Below, piece after piece: positions 1 to 8,396 of a DNA stretch of 64,000 nucleotides (position 1 is its first letter; every line of letters starts with the position of its first letter). The translations under genes and the position numbers were made by a program. Origin of the DNA: Phenylobacterium sp. (GTDB lineage: Bacteria; Pseudomonadota; Alphaproteobacteria; Caulobacterales; Caulobacteraceae); NCBI RefSeq assembly GCF_019636135.1, contig NZ_JAHBYD010000007.1:1-64000 (forward strand). Direction: 5' to 3'. The notes beneath the pieces were generated by a model that had not been told where the DNA came from, did not search any database, and saw only the letters and a list, made by a program, of their open reading frames with translations.

Positions 1-2
1 CC

Positions 3-980
3 TGGGCGGGCGAGGCGCACGATCCCCGCCGCCGGGCCCGGGTCGCGGCGCGGCAGGCGTTCGTGTTCGCGAGCGCCGCGGCCGAGGGGCCCATCGGGCC
101 CTGGGGCCTGGTGGCACGGGACGGCTGGGCTTGGTTCGGGGCCCGCGGTCGCCGCGACGACGGCCTCTATGCGGCGAGCCTCACGACGGCCGGCGAGGTC
201 GCCGATCCCCAGCCCTACCTCTACGAGCACGCCTTCATTCTTCTGGCGCTGGCGGCCCTGGGCGATGCGGAAGAGGCGCGGTCGATCCTGGCCGCGCTCC
301 AGGCGCTGAGGCATCCGGCGGGCGGGTTCCGGGAAGCGGGCGACCGGCCGTTCCAGGCCAATGCGCACATGCACCTGTTCGAGGCGGCGCTCGCCTGGGA
401 GGCCGCCGGCGGCGGCGCGGCCTGGACGGCGTTGGCGGACGAGATCGCGGCCCTGGCGCTGGACCGGTTCATCGACCCGGCCAGCGGGGCGCTCCGGGAG
501 TTCTTCGACGCCGGGTGGATGGCGCTCGGCGGCGACGACGCGGTGGTCGAGCCGGGGCATCAGTTCGAGTGGGCGTGGCTGCTGGAACAGTGGGGCGTGG
601 CGCGGCGGCGGCCCGATGCGCGGGCGGCGGCGCGTCGGCTGTTCGACGTGGGGCGCGGTGCGTTCGATGCCGGGCGGGGCGTGGTCTGCAACGCACTTCG
701 GCGCGACCTCAGCGTCCGCGACGCCGGCGCGCGGCTCTGGCCTCAGACCGAGCACCTGAAGGCGGCGCTGATCCTGGGCGAGACCGCGGCGGCGCTGGAG
801 GCCGCCAACGGCCTCGTCGCCTACCTCGAGACGCCGCAGGCGGGCGCCTGGCGCGAGCGGATGGGAGCGGACGGGCGCTTCCTCGAGGAGCCGTCGCCGG
901 CGACCTCGCTCTACCACCTCTACCTGGCGATCCGCGAACTGGCCCAGGTCTCCCGTTCCGACTTCGCGGGCAAACCGTGA
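3..980 (+). CDS. AGE-family epimerase/isomerase (5' end cut by window edge)
   Basis: The reading frame is open from base 3 to the stop at 978-980, so the gene begins upstream of the window; the GTG at 63 is internal. The protein resembles the N-acylglucosamine 2-epimerase / mannose-6-phosphate isomerase-like family (alpha6/alpha6 barrel): it has the EHAFILLALAAL helix, a QANAHMHLFEAALA segment and the EPGHQFEWAWLL motif that carries active-site His/Glu residues in this family. It would interconvert sugars or sugar phosphates in the cytoplasm. It lies 13 nt before a nucleotide-sugar dehydrogenase and so probably feeds surface polysaccharide synthesis. Family call is firm; the substrate is not. 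Confidence 0.85.
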   Translation, partial: WAGEAHDPRRRARVAARQAFVFASAAAEGPIGPWGLVARDGWAWFGARGRRDDGLYAASLTTAGEVADPQPYLYEHAFILLALAALGDAEEARSILAALQALRHPAGGFREAGDRPFQANAHMHLFEAALAWEAAGGGAAWTALADEIAALALDRFIDPASGALREFFDAGWMALGGDDAVVEPGHQFEWAWLLEQWGVARRRPDARAAARRLFDVGRGAFDAGRGVVCNALRRDLSVRDAGARLWPQTEHLKAALILGETAAALEAANGLVAYLETPQAGAWRERMGADGRFLEEPSPATSLYHLYLAIRELAQVSRSDFAGKP

Positions 981-993
981 TAGAGCGCCGCCG

Positions 994-2283
994 ATGGTGC
1001 TGAATCCCTTCACCGAGACGCCGGCGAAGATCGCCGTGATCGGCCTGGGCTATGTGGGCCTGCCGCTGGCCGTGGCGTTCGCGGCGGAGCACGATGTCGT
1101 GGGCTTCGACCTGTCGGCCGCGCGCGTGAGCGAGCTCGCGGCGGGTTCGGACCGCACGCTGGAAGTCGCGCCCGAGGTGCTGAAGGCGGCGAGCCGGCTG
1201 ACCTTCACGGCGGATCCCGCGGGCCTCGCCGGGTGCAACGTCTTCATCGTCACCGTGCCCACGCCGATCGACGACCACAAGCGGCCCGACCTCACGGCCC
1301 TGATGGCGGCCAGCCGCACGGTCGGCGGGGCGATCGGGAAGGGCGGGGTGGTGATCTACGAGTCCACCGTCTATCCCGGCGCGACGGAGGAGGACTGCGT
1401 GCCGGTGGTGGCGCAGGTCTCGGGGCTCGCGTTCAACCGCGACTTCCACGCCGGCTACAGCCCCGAGCGGGCCAATCCGGGCGACGCCAACCACCGCCTG
1501 GCCGACATCGTGAAGGTGACGTCGGGCTCGACGCCCGAGGCGGCGGACTTCGTGGACGCGCTCTACGCTTCGGTGGTGACGGCCGGCACGCACCGCGCCA
1601 GCTCGATCAAGGTGGCCGAGGCGGCGAAGGTGATCGAGAACACCCAGCGCGACCTGAACATCGCGCTCGTCAACGAGTTCGCCCTGATCTTCCACCGGCT
1701 GGGGATCGACACCCAGGAGGTGCTGGCGGCGGCGGCCACCAAGTGGAACTTCCTGAACTTCCGGCCCGGCCTGGTCGGCGGCCACTGCATCGGGGTCGAC
1801 CCCTACTACCTGACCCACAAGGCCGAGGCGCTGGGCTATCGCCCCGAGGTGATCCTGGCCGGCCGGCGCATCAACGACGGCATGGGCGGCTATGTGGCGC
1901 GCGAGCTGGTGAAGGCGATGATCCGGCGCGGCGTGCTGGTGAAGGGCGCCCGCGTGCTGGTGATGGGGCTGGCGTTCAAGGAGAACACGCCCGACCTGCG
2001 CAACACCCGCGTCATCGACATCGTGCGCGAGCTGGAAGACTACGGCGCCGCCGTCGACGTCTGGGACCCGTGGATCGCGCCCGAGGCGGCCCGCGAGGAG
2101 TACGGCCTGGAGCTCATCGCCGCGCCGGCGGCCGGGGCCTACGACGGGGTCGTGCTGGCCGTGGCGCACCGGGAGTTCGCGGCGCTCGGGCCGGACAGGA
2201 TCCGCGCGCTCGGAACGTCGGGCGCGGTGATGTTCGACGTGAAGGCGCTGCTGCCGAAGACGGCCGCCGACCTGCGGCTCTAA
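994..2283 (+). CDS. Nucleotide sugar dehydrogenase (TviB/WbpA-like UDP-HexNAc 6-dehydrogenase)
   Basis: 429 aa, the usual length for the UDP-glucose/GDP-mannose dehydrogenase family, which oxidises the C6 hydroxyl of a nucleotide sugar to the uronic acid using two NAD+. The N-terminal Rossmann motif GLGYVG is at residues 17-22, a central dimerisation helix carries the conserved lysine (SSIKVAEAAKVIENTQRD), and the catalytic cysteine is C265 in GGHCIGVDPYY. The C-terminal UDP-binding domain includes KENTPDLRNTR. The sequence looks closer to the TviB/WbpA UDP-N-acetylhexosamine group than to Ugd; that subgroup call is an inference. Its stop overlaps by 4 nt the stop of the convergent pyruvyl transferase gene. 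Confidence 0.9.
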   Translation: MVLNPFTETPAKIAVIGLGYVGLPLAVAFAAEHDVVGFDLSAARVSELAAGSDRTLEVAPEVLKAASRLTFTADPAGLAGCNVFIVTVPTPIDDHKRPDLTALMAASRTVGGAIGKGGVVIYESTVYPGATEEDCVPVVAQVSGLAFNRDFHAGYSPERANPGDANHRLADIVKVTSGSTPEAADFVDALYASVVTAGTHRASSIKVAEAAKVIENTQRDLNIALVNEFALIFHRLGIDTQEVLAAAATKWNFLNFRPGLVGGHCIGVDPYYLTHKAEALGYRPEVILAGRRINDGMGGYVARELVKAMIRRGVLVKGARVLVMGLAFKENTPDLRNTRVIDIVRELEDYGAAVDVWDPWIAPEAAREEYGLELIAAPAAGAYDGVVLAVAHREFAALGPDRIRALGTSGAVMFDVKALLPKTAADLRL

Positions 2284-3449
2284 GCCGTCACCTTCCGGAA
2301 GAGGCTGCGGAGCGCCTCGCGGTAGACCTCAAGGTAGTCGTCCACCTTCTGCATGGCGCCTTGCGCGTCGGCCGCGAGCTCGGCGCGGCGGTCGAAGGCG
2401 TCGAGGATGTAGGCGAGCGCGGCCTCGGTGGTCCGGCCCTGCACCTCGATCCGCCACGGGTAGCCGATGAGGTCGAAGAGGCCGCGGAACTTGCGGCTGT
2501 AGGCGATCGGCGCCACCGGCGTGCCGCTGGAGAGCGAGCCGATACAGGCGTGCATGCGCGCCGAGACCACGAAATCCAGGCTGGACAGGAACGACTTGGC
2601 CTCCATCGGTCCCGGGAAGTCCGGCACGCGCTCGGCCCAGGGGTGACGTTCGGCGAACTGGTCGGCGGCGCGGCCGTCGTCGTCGTCGGCCGAGAAGCCA
2701 CGGGCGTGGGTGAACAGGCAGACCTGCGCGCCCTTGGCGCGGAGGCCTTCCATGACGCCGTGGCTGAGGGCGGCGTAGTCGACCTCCAGACCGAACCGAT
2801 TCGTGCCGGCGGTGGCTTCATGCAGCAGCAGGCCCGAGACGTTGACCCCGACGCGAGGGGTCCGGCCGCCACGCTCGGCGCTGCGGTCCTGAAACGGCAC
2901 CGCGAAGGCCACGTCGGTGGCCATGGCGCAACGCGCCCTGGGCGCCAGCTTGGCCGTGGCTTCGACCGACGGCAGGTCGCGGGTGATGACCGCCTCGGCG
3001 CGGTTCATCGCCCAGCCGGCCATCATGGACTGCGGCTGGCGGCTGAACGGCCCGATGGTCTGCGGCGAGAGCAGGAGCGGTGTCCCGCCCAGGATGGTCA
3101 GCATCTTCGTCGACCACAGGAAGGCGAAGCGTTTGGGGCCGTATATGTCGGTGAAGCTGTCGCCGCTGCCGATGTCGAGCACGCAGTCCTGCGCGTTCAG
3201 CGTGCGGAAGGCGCGGCGCGGGTCGACCACCGCGCGGGTGTCGACGACGAACTGCGGCGCTTCCTCCGCCGGCACATAGCGGTCCATGCCGTCGCGCATG
3301 CCGATGATCGTGAAACGGGGCGTCAGGCCCAGTTCGGCGCAGACGCCGCGCACGATGGCCATGTTGCCGAGGGTGAGCGCGCCGACGCCCAGGTTGCCGG
3401 CGCTGGCGGAGTGCCAGAGCAGGCCGATCTTGATATCCTTGCCCGTCAT
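2280..3449 (-). CDS. Polysaccharide pyruvyl transferase family protein
   Basis: 389 aa starting at an ATG. Members of this family (WcaK/CsaB/ExoV type) move pyruvate from PEP to a sugar in a surface glycan, giving a ketal-linked acidic group. Recognisable elements are the N-terminal GNLGVGALTLGNMAI segment, the IGSGDSFTDIYG region, LLSPQTIGPF, and the C-terminal ARMHACIGSLSSGTPV stretch typical of the second Rossmann-like half. It is convergent with the nucleotide-sugar dehydrogenase, so it is a separate transcript within the same polysaccharide neighbourhood. The acceptor sugar is unknown. Confidence 0.85.
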   Translation of the reverse strand: MTGKDIKIGLLWHSASAGNLGVGALTLGNMAIVRGVCAELGLTPRFTIIGMRDGMDRYVPAEEAPQFVVDTRAVVDPRRAFRTLNAQDCVLDIGSGDSFTDIYGPKRFAFLWSTKMLTILGGTPLLLSPQTIGPFSRQPQSMMAGWAMNRAEAVITRDLPSVEATAKLAPRARCAMATDVAFAVPFQDRSAERGGRTPRVGVNVSGLLLHEATAGTNRFGLEVDYAALSHGVMEGLRAKGAQVCLFTHARGFSADDDDGRAADQFAERHPWAERVPDFPGPMEAKSFLSSLDFVVSARMHACIGSLSSGTPVAPIAYSRKFRGLFDLIGYPWRIEVQGRTTEAALAYILDAFDRRAELAADAQGAMQKVDDYLEVYREALRSLFRKVTA

Positions 3450-3691
3450 CAGCGCCTCTGCGCGCCGAGTCGAACGCCGACGCGGCTCAGCGGATATCCC
3501 GCCGCCGAGCCCCGGTAAAGCGTGGCCTCAGGCCGTGTAGCCGAGCTTGCCATGGTCGTCGCCGCTGATCCCGAAGGCGGCGCGTTCGGCGCAGAGGACC
3601 CTAGGCCGGATCGCGTCGCGCGTGTCACAGTCCATGGCGGAAGGCCGCGCCGCGCGGCCCGCCGCCTGAAGCCAGCCTGGGGGAACCGTCC

Positions 3692-4168
3692 ATGCGTCAC
3701 CTGCTCCTGTCCGCCGCCGTCCTGGCGGGCGTCGCCTTCGCGGGCGCGGCCAGCGCCGAGAACGTCCACGTCAATCCGCAGAACAGCTTCATCTCCAGCG
3801 CCGTGAAGGTCCCGGCGGGATCCGAGACGCTCTACGTCAGCGGCATCACGCCCGACGTGGTGGCGGGCGCGCCGGCCGATCGCGCGTTCGGCGACACCAA
3901 GACCCAGACGGCGAGCGTGCTCGGCAGGATCGGCGCGATCCTGCAGGGCCAGGGCTACGGCTGGGAGGACGTGGTGATGATGCGCGTGCTGCTGGTCGGC
4001 GATCCCGCCAAGGGCGGCGGCATGGACTTCGCCGGCATGATGGAGAGCTACAACGCCGTCTACGGCCCGCTGAAGAAGAAGCCGGCCCGGATCACCTCGC
4101 AGGTCGCGGGCCTGGTGCGGCCGGGCATGATGGTCGAGATCGAGGTGCAGGCGGCGAAGAAGCCCTGA
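3692..4168 (+). CDS. Exported RidA (YjgF/UK114) family protein
   Basis: 158 aa. The first ~22 residues form a Sec signal peptide (basic start, hydrophobic core, AASA-E cleavage region), so the protein is predicted to be periplasmic, unlike classic cytosolic RidA. The remainder is a RidA fold: LYVSGITPDVV, TQTASVLGRIGAILQGQGYGWEDVV and a C-terminal VRPGMMVEIEVQA strand. The arginine that binds the imine carboxylate in true RidA lies in a C-terminal RxxxxV(A)xLP-type motif; here the matching place reads ARITSQVAGL, so deaminase activity is uncertain. The downstream M24 peptidase gene follows at once and is also exported, suggesting a joint periplasmic role. Confidence 0.85.
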   Translation: MRHLLLSAAVLAGVAFAGAASAENVHVNPQNSFISSAVKVPAGSETLYVSGITPDVVAGAPADRAFGDTKTQTASVLGRIGAILQGQGYGWEDVVMMRVLLVGDPAKGGGMDFAGMMESYNAVYGPLKKKPARITSQVAGLVRPGMMVEIEVQAAKKP

Positions 4169-4205
4169 CTTGAGCGCGGGCCGGAGTCGCGCGAGCGTGC
4201 CGGCC

Positions 4206-5438
4206 ATGGATCGACGCCAGTTCTTCGCCCTGGGCGCGGCGGCCGCCGCCGCGCCGGCCATCGGATGGGGCGCGGCGATCCCCGGCCTCCGGGAACTGGG
4301 GCCGGCACCGCCGCCCATCGGCCGGCCCGAGCGCGAGGCGCGGATCGCCAGGGCGCAGCGGCTGATGCGCGAGCTGGGCGTCTCGGCCCTGCTGGTCGAA
4401 CCGGGCTCCAGCCTCACCTACTTCACCGGCGTGCGCTGGGGCCGCAGCGAGCGGCTCACCTGCGCGCTGATCCCGGCGGACGGCGAGGTGACGATCGTCA
4501 CGCCCTTCTTCGAGGAGCCGTCGGTCCGCGAGAGCCTGGGCGTCGCCGCCAGCGTGCGCACCTGGCAGGAGCACGAGGATCCTCTGGCCCTGGTCGCCGG
4601 GTGGCTGAAGGACCGCAAGCTGGCGTCCGGCGTCGTCGGCGTCGAGGAGACCAGCCGCTACTTCATCGTCGACGGCCTGAAGCGGAACCTGCCGACGGTC
4701 CAGCTCAGGAACGGCGCGCCGGTGGTCCGCGGCTGCCGGATGATCAAGACCGCGCCCGAGATCGCGCTGATGCAGCGCGCGTCGGACATCACCATGGCGG
4801 CCTACCGCTACACGATCCCGCGCATCGGGGCCGGCATGCGGCCCTCCGACATCGGGGCGATCATGGACCGCGCCACGGCGCAGCTCGGCGGCGAGCCCGA
4901 GTTCTCGCTGATCCTGCTGGGCGAGGCCTCGGCCTATCCGCACGGGTCGGGCAAGCCCCAGGCGGTGAAGCCCGGCGAGGTGGTGCTGATGGACTGCGGC
5001 TGCGTCTTCGAGGGCTACCAGTCCGACATCTCGCGCACGCTGGTGTTCGGCGAGGCCACGGCCAGGCAACGCAAGGTGTGGAACGAGGTGAAGCGCGGGC
5101 AGGACCTCGCCTTCGCCGCGGCGAGGCTGGGCGCGACCTGCGGCAGCGTCGACGACGCGGCGCGCGGCTACTACGCCAGCCTGGGCTACGGCCCCGACTA
5201 CAGGCTGCCGGGCCTGTCGCACCGCACCGGCCACGGCATCGGCATGGACGGCCACGAGCCGGTGAACCTGGTCCGCGGGGAGGCGACGACGCTGGCGCCC
5301 GGCATGTGCTTCTCGGACGAGCCCGGCCTCTACATCCCCGGCGAGTTCGGCATCCGCCTGGAGGACTGCTTCCACATGACGGAGCAGGGCCCGAAGTGGT
5401 TCTCGCAGCCCTCGAAGTCGCTGGACGAGCCGGTCTAG
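4206..5438 (+). CDS. Tat-exported M24 metallopeptidase (Xaa-Pro aminopeptidase-like)
   Basis: 410 aa from the ATG at 4206, which begins MDRRQFFALG, a Tat twin-arginine signal followed by an Ala-rich core; a TTG 36 nt upstream would bury this signal. The creatinase-like N-terminal domain is followed by the pita-bread catalytic domain with all five metal ligands in order: D263 (MDCGC), D274 (SDISRT), H343 (HRTGHGIG), E372 (DEPGLY) and E386 (RLEDC). It should cleave an N-terminal residue before proline or a related dipeptide in the periplasm. The gene starts 37 nt after ridA-like and probably shares its transcript. Its stop overlaps the stop of the convergent RES toxin gene. Confidence 0.88.
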   Translation: MDRRQFFALGAAAAAAPAIGWGAAIPGLRELGPAPPPIGRPEREARIARAQRLMRELGVSALLVEPGSSLTYFTGVRWGRSERLTCALIPADGEVTIVTPFFEEPSVRESLGVAASVRTWQEHEDPLALVAGWLKDRKLASGVVGVEETSRYFIVDGLKRNLPTVQLRNGAPVVRGCRMIKTAPEIALMQRASDITMAAYRYTIPRIGAGMRPSDIGAIMDRATAQLGGEPEFSLILLGEASAYPHGSGKPQAVKPGEVVLMDCGCVFEGYQSDISRTLVFGEATARQRKVWNEVKRGQDLAFAAARLGATCGSVDDAARGYYASLGYGPDYRLPGLSHRTGHGIGMDGHEPVNLVRGEATTLAPGMCFSDEPGLYIPGEFGIRLEDCFHMTEQGPKWFSQPSKSLDEPV

Positions 5439-5953
5439 GTCCAGGAGAGCTGGTTCCTGGGTAGCCGGCCCGAGGGGTCGTGCGCCTGCACCCGATGCGG
5501 CAGGTCGGGTCCCCATCGCCAGAGGATCAGGTTCGTGTCGCCGGAGGCTGCGCCGTGCGCATAGCTGGGCGCCAGCATGCCCGCGGCGTTCCGGTCGAGG
5601 AGGCGCTTCACGACCTCATGCGAAGCCGGGCGCCGCCCGGCCGCGCGGTCTTCGGCCCACGCGCAGGCAAGGTCGTCGGGCTGTACCGCCTGCACCGCGC
5701 AAGCCGCCGGCGTCCGAAGGTCGACCACGTCGTCGCAGTCGATCGTGTACGCGCAGAGGAGCAGAGGTTCGAGCCGATGAAGGAAGCCGCCCGCAGCCTC
5801 CCGCACCGCCGTCATCGGTGAGAGCGAGAGGTAGAGCGCTTCGAGGCCCGGCCAGTTGAACCGGCCGCCTCGCAACGCCGCACCGCGCCCCGAGAGCGGT
5901 GTCCAGGACCAGCGGGGATCGTGGGCTCGGAACGCCTCGCCCACGAACCTCAA
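5435..5953 (-). CDS. RES-domain toxin (NAD+ phosphorylase/hydrolase family)
   Basis: 172 aa RES-domain protein, the usual size for the toxin of Xre-RES toxin-antitoxin modules, which degrade cellular NAD+. The conserved Arg is in GGRFNWPG, followed by ALYLSLSPMTAVREA with the conserved Glu, and a downstream Ser in the HGAASGDTNL region. The start is TTG at 5953, fused to the antitoxin stop as TTGA (4-nt overlap), which implies translational coupling. The 3' end overlaps the stop of the M24 peptidase gene by 4 nt. Identification rests on motif order and the antitoxin neighbour. Confidence 0.88.
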   Translation of the reverse strand: MRFVGEAFRAHDPRWSWTPLSGRGAALRGGRFNWPGLEALYLSLSPMTAVREAAGGFLHRLEPLLLCAYTIDCDDVVDLRTPAACAVQAVQPDDLACAWAEDRAAGRRPASHEVVKRLLDRNAAGMLAPSYAHGAASGDTNLILWRWGPDLPHRVQAHDPSGRLPRNQLSWT

Positions 5954-6345
5954 GCGTAGCCGCCGGTGGCGACGTGATCGAGGTAGTCACGGACGGCGGC
6001 GGCGTCGCCGGACTTCACGAGGGACTCGGCCGTCCGCTGGCCGAAGGCGGGAATGGGCTCGGCGCGGTACCAGGCCATGGCCTGGGCGGGGCCGCCGGCC
6101 CAGTCTTCGATCCGGCGCAGGATTTCCAGCATCTCGCGCAGGCGGCTCTGGGTCTTCGGCGCGTTGCGCCGTTCGACCTTCTGCAACGTCTCGCGGGCCA
6201 GACCGGCTGTATCGGCCAATTGCGCGTTGGTCATGCCGAACAGCGTGGCCGCGCCGAGCAGGTCGACGCCGCTGGGGCCGAGCACGTCGGCCGCAGAGCG
6301 AAGGGGGGGCTGGCGAAGGGCTGCGCTGCGAGCGGTCATGGCCAT
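5950..6345 (-). CDS. Xre/MbcA/ParS-type antitoxin (DUF2384 toxin-binding domain)
   Basis: 131 aa from ATG 6345; a further ATG is at 6339 and a TTG at 6354 is less likely. An N-terminal helix-turn-helix-like region (GMTNAQLADTAGLARETLQKVE) is followed by a C-terminal domain of the MbcA/ParS/Xre toxin-binding type ending in SLVKSGDAAAVRDYLDHVATGGYA. It should neutralise the RES toxin and repress the operon through the palindrome immediately upstream. It is the first gene of the two-gene operon and overlaps the toxin by 4 nt. Confidence 0.85.
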   Translation of the reverse strand: MAMTARSAALRQPPLRSAADVLGPSGVDLLGAATLFGMTNAQLADTAGLARETLQKVERRNAPKTQSRLREMLEILRRIEDWAGGPAQAMAWYRAEPIPAFGQRTAESLVKSGDAAAVRDYLDHVATGGYA

Positions 6346-6356
6346 GCCTGTCAATC

Positions 6357-6374
6357 TGTCCCAGTATCAGGACA
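6357..6374. promoter_or_regulatory. Palindromic operator candidate of the Xre-RES operon
   Basis: TGTCCCAGTATCAGGACA has perfect TGTCC/GGACA arms around an 8-nt centre. It sits 12 nt upstream of the antitoxin ATG, where the autoregulating antitoxin of such a pair is expected to bind. Position and symmetry are seen; binding is inferred. Confidence 0.55.
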
Positions 6375-6417
6375 TAACATAGGGCATTGGTTCCTTGAGT
6401 TCAAATTCCGCGCCGCC

Positions 6418-7425
6418 TCACACCCCGTAGTACTCGCGGTACCAGTCGACGAAGCGGCCGACGCCGACGTCGATGGAGGTCGAGGGGGCGTAGTCGAGGA
6501 CGGCCTGGGTCTCGGCGGTGTCGGCCTCGGTGGCGGAGACGTCGCCGGGCTGCATGGGCAGGAAGTTGATCTCGGCCTTCCTGCCGAGCTTCTCCTCCAG
6601 CACCTCGATGTAGCGCATCAGCTCGACGCGGCGGCTGGCGCCGAGGTTCAGGATGCGCCAGGGCGCGGCGCTGGTGGCGGGGTCGGGCCTAGTGGCGTCC
6701 CAGGCGGGGTTCGGCGCGGGCGGGCGCTCGATGGCGGCGACCAGGCCATCCACGATGTCGTCGACGTAGGTGAAGTCGCGCTGCATCCGGCCCTCGCCGT
6801 ACACGTCGATGGGCTGGCCCTTCAGGATCGCGTCGGTGAACTTGAAGAGCGCCATGTCGGGCCGGCCCCAGGGGCCGTAGACGGTGAAGAACCGGAAGCC
6901 GGTGGCGGGGATGCCGAAGAGGTGGGCGTAGGCGTGGGCCATCGCCTCGTTGGCCGCCTTGCTGGCCGAGTAGAGCGTGATCGGATGGGTGGCGGCGTCG
7001 TGGACGCTGAACGGCAGGTTCGCGTGGTTGCCGTAGATCGAGCTGGTCGAGGCGTAGACCAGGTGGCGCGGCGGGTGCGCGCGGCAACCCTCCAGGATGT
7101 TCAGGAAGCCCACGACGTTGGAGTCCACGTAGGTCTCGGGGCTCTCCAGGCTGTAGCGGACGCCGGCCTGGGCGGCGAGGTTGACCACCGCGGCGGGCTT
7201 CGTCTCGGCGAACACCTGCGGCATGCGTTCACGGTCGGCGAGATCGACGGCCGCGTGGCGGTAGCCCGCGTAGCCTTCGAGGATCGCGAGGCGGGCCGCC
7301 TTCAGCCTGGGATCGTAGTAGGCGTTGAGGATGTCGAGGCCGACCACCGCCCGGCCCGCCTCGAGCAGGCGGCGCGAGAGGTGGAAGCCGATGAAGCCGG
7401 CCGAGCCGGTGACCAGGATCGTCAA
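6418..7425 (-). CDS. NAD-dependent epimerase, UDP-glucuronate 4-epimerase-like
   Basis: 335 aa extended SDR enzyme. TGSAGFIG at the N terminus is the NAD-binding glycine motif, and the catalytic residues are the Ser/Thr of YASTSSIYG and the Tyr/Lys of LYSASKAANE. The LDILNAYYDPRLKAARL segment and FFTVYGPWGRPDMALFKFT are characteristic of UDP-glucuronate 4-epimerases (LpsL/Cap1J type), which make UDP-galacturonate. The start is TTG at 7425. The GT2 gene lies upstream on the same strand, so the two may be co-transcribed. Assignment to glucuronate rather than another uronate is by sequence resemblance. Confidence 0.85.
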   Translation of the reverse strand: MTILVTGSAGFIGFHLSRRLLEAGRAVVGLDILNAYYDPRLKAARLAILEGYAGYRHAAVDLADRERMPQVFAETKPAAVVNLAAQAGVRYSLESPETYVDSNVVGFLNILEGCRAHPPRHLVYASTSSIYGNHANLPFSVHDAATHPITLYSASKAANEAMAHAYAHLFGIPATGFRFFTVYGPWGRPDMALFKFTDAILKGQPIDVYGEGRMQRDFTYVDDIVDGLVAAIERPPAPNPAWDATRPDPATSAAPWRILNLGASRRVELMRYIEVLEEKLGRKAEINFLPMQPGDVSATEADTAETQAVLDYAPSTSIDVGVGRFVDWYREYYGV

Positions 7426-7490
7426 GCGAGCGCCTCAGGACACGCGCGGGATCGCGCTCCGCCTGAGGTAAAGGGCGTCGGCCGCGAAGG

Positions 7491-8342
7491 CTAGCGTCCG
7501 AGGCCGACCACGTTGCGCGGAGGCACGGCGCGGGTCTCCTCGGCGGCGACGGCGGCCTTGCGGGCCTCGATCACCTCGACGGCGCGCATCTGGCTGAGCA
7601 CCGGGAACATCGCCGAGAGGCCGGCGACCAGGAAGCCCAGGCGGCCTTCGCGGAAGCCGCCGCGGACCACGTAGCCGGTCAGGAAGGTCGCCGCGGCCGC
7701 CAGCAGGCTGGAGGTCAGCCCCCTGGCGCGGCCGTCGTCGGCCAGATCCTCGGCGGCGAGGCCGGTCAGCCGGTTGAGGCGTTCCATCAGGCCGCCGACG
7801 TCCCGGCCCACCACGCGGCGGATCGCGCCCTTGAGCGCGCCACCGGGCGCGCCGGCGAGCACGTAGGGGGCGTTGAGGCGACGCGGCTCCCAGGCCTTCA
7901 GGCCACGCTTGAAGAGCCGGGCCCCCCGGCGGGCGCCGAGCGCGCCGGCCCAGCCGTTGCGCACGAGGGTCTCGCCCACGTAGTTGTCGATCGGCAGGTC
8001 GTACCAGTCGCCGACGGGGCGCATCTGGATGGCGGCGCGGATCTCCCAGGCGACGGCGGCGTCGACCAGCTCGTCGGGCTCGACCTCCAGGATCCACTGC
8101 GAGGAGGCGGCTTCGACGCCGGCCAGCTTGCGCTGGCTCTCCAGCGGGAAGATGCCGTCGATCACGACCGCGCCGTGCCGGCGCGCGATCTCCTGGCTGC
8201 GATCGGTGCAGCGGTCGGCGACCACCACGACCTCGTCGCAGAAGCTGAGCTTCCTCAGGCATGCGTCCAGGAGCGCCTCCTGGTTCTGCACGCAAACGAT
8301 CGCCGTGAGCTTCGCCACGTTTCCCCGCTCCCGTCCCACCAT
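7491..8342 (-). CDS. Family 2 glycosyltransferase (WaaE-like)
   Basis: 283 aa from ATG 8342; a GTG at 8318 has a better purine-rich site upstream (GGGGAAAC) and is a fair alternative. It resembles small bacterial GT2 enzymes of the WaaE/KdtX type: a short N-terminal strand (LTAIVCVQNQEALLDACL), VADRCTDRSQEIARRHGA, and the acidic motif ILEVEPDE in place of the more usual DADE. A C-terminal hydrophobic segment (about residues 195-245) suggests membrane association. It probably adds a sugar to lipopolysaccharide core or another surface glycan. Confidence 0.78.
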   Translation of the reverse strand: MVGRERGNVAKLTAIVCVQNQEALLDACLRKLSFCDEVVVVADRCTDRSQEIARRHGAVVIDGIFPLESQRKLAGVEAASSQWILEVEPDELVDAAVAWEIRAAIQMRPVGDWYDLPIDNYVGETLVRNGWAGALGARRGARLFKRGLKAWEPRRLNAPYVLAGAPGGALKGAIRRVVGRDVGGLMERLNRLTGLAAEDLADDGRARGLTSSLLAAAATFLTGYVVRGGFREGRLGFLVAGLSAMFPVLSQMRAVEVIEARKAAVAAEETRAVPPRNVVGLGR

Positions 8343-8396
8343 GGGATTAGACGCCGCGGGCGAAGACGGCCCCCCAGCGGCCGTCCGGCTTTATGT

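Noticed and set aside
1233..3518. 761-codon plus-strand frame over the sugar dehydrogenase and pyruvyl transferase
   Set aside because: Composition is Arg/Gly/Ala shadow-like and both overlapped genes have clear family motifs.
3450..3691. Small ORF between the pyruvyl transferase and the RidA-like gene
   Set aside because: Frames here have no start with a ribosome binding site and no protein-like pattern; treated as the divergent promoter region.
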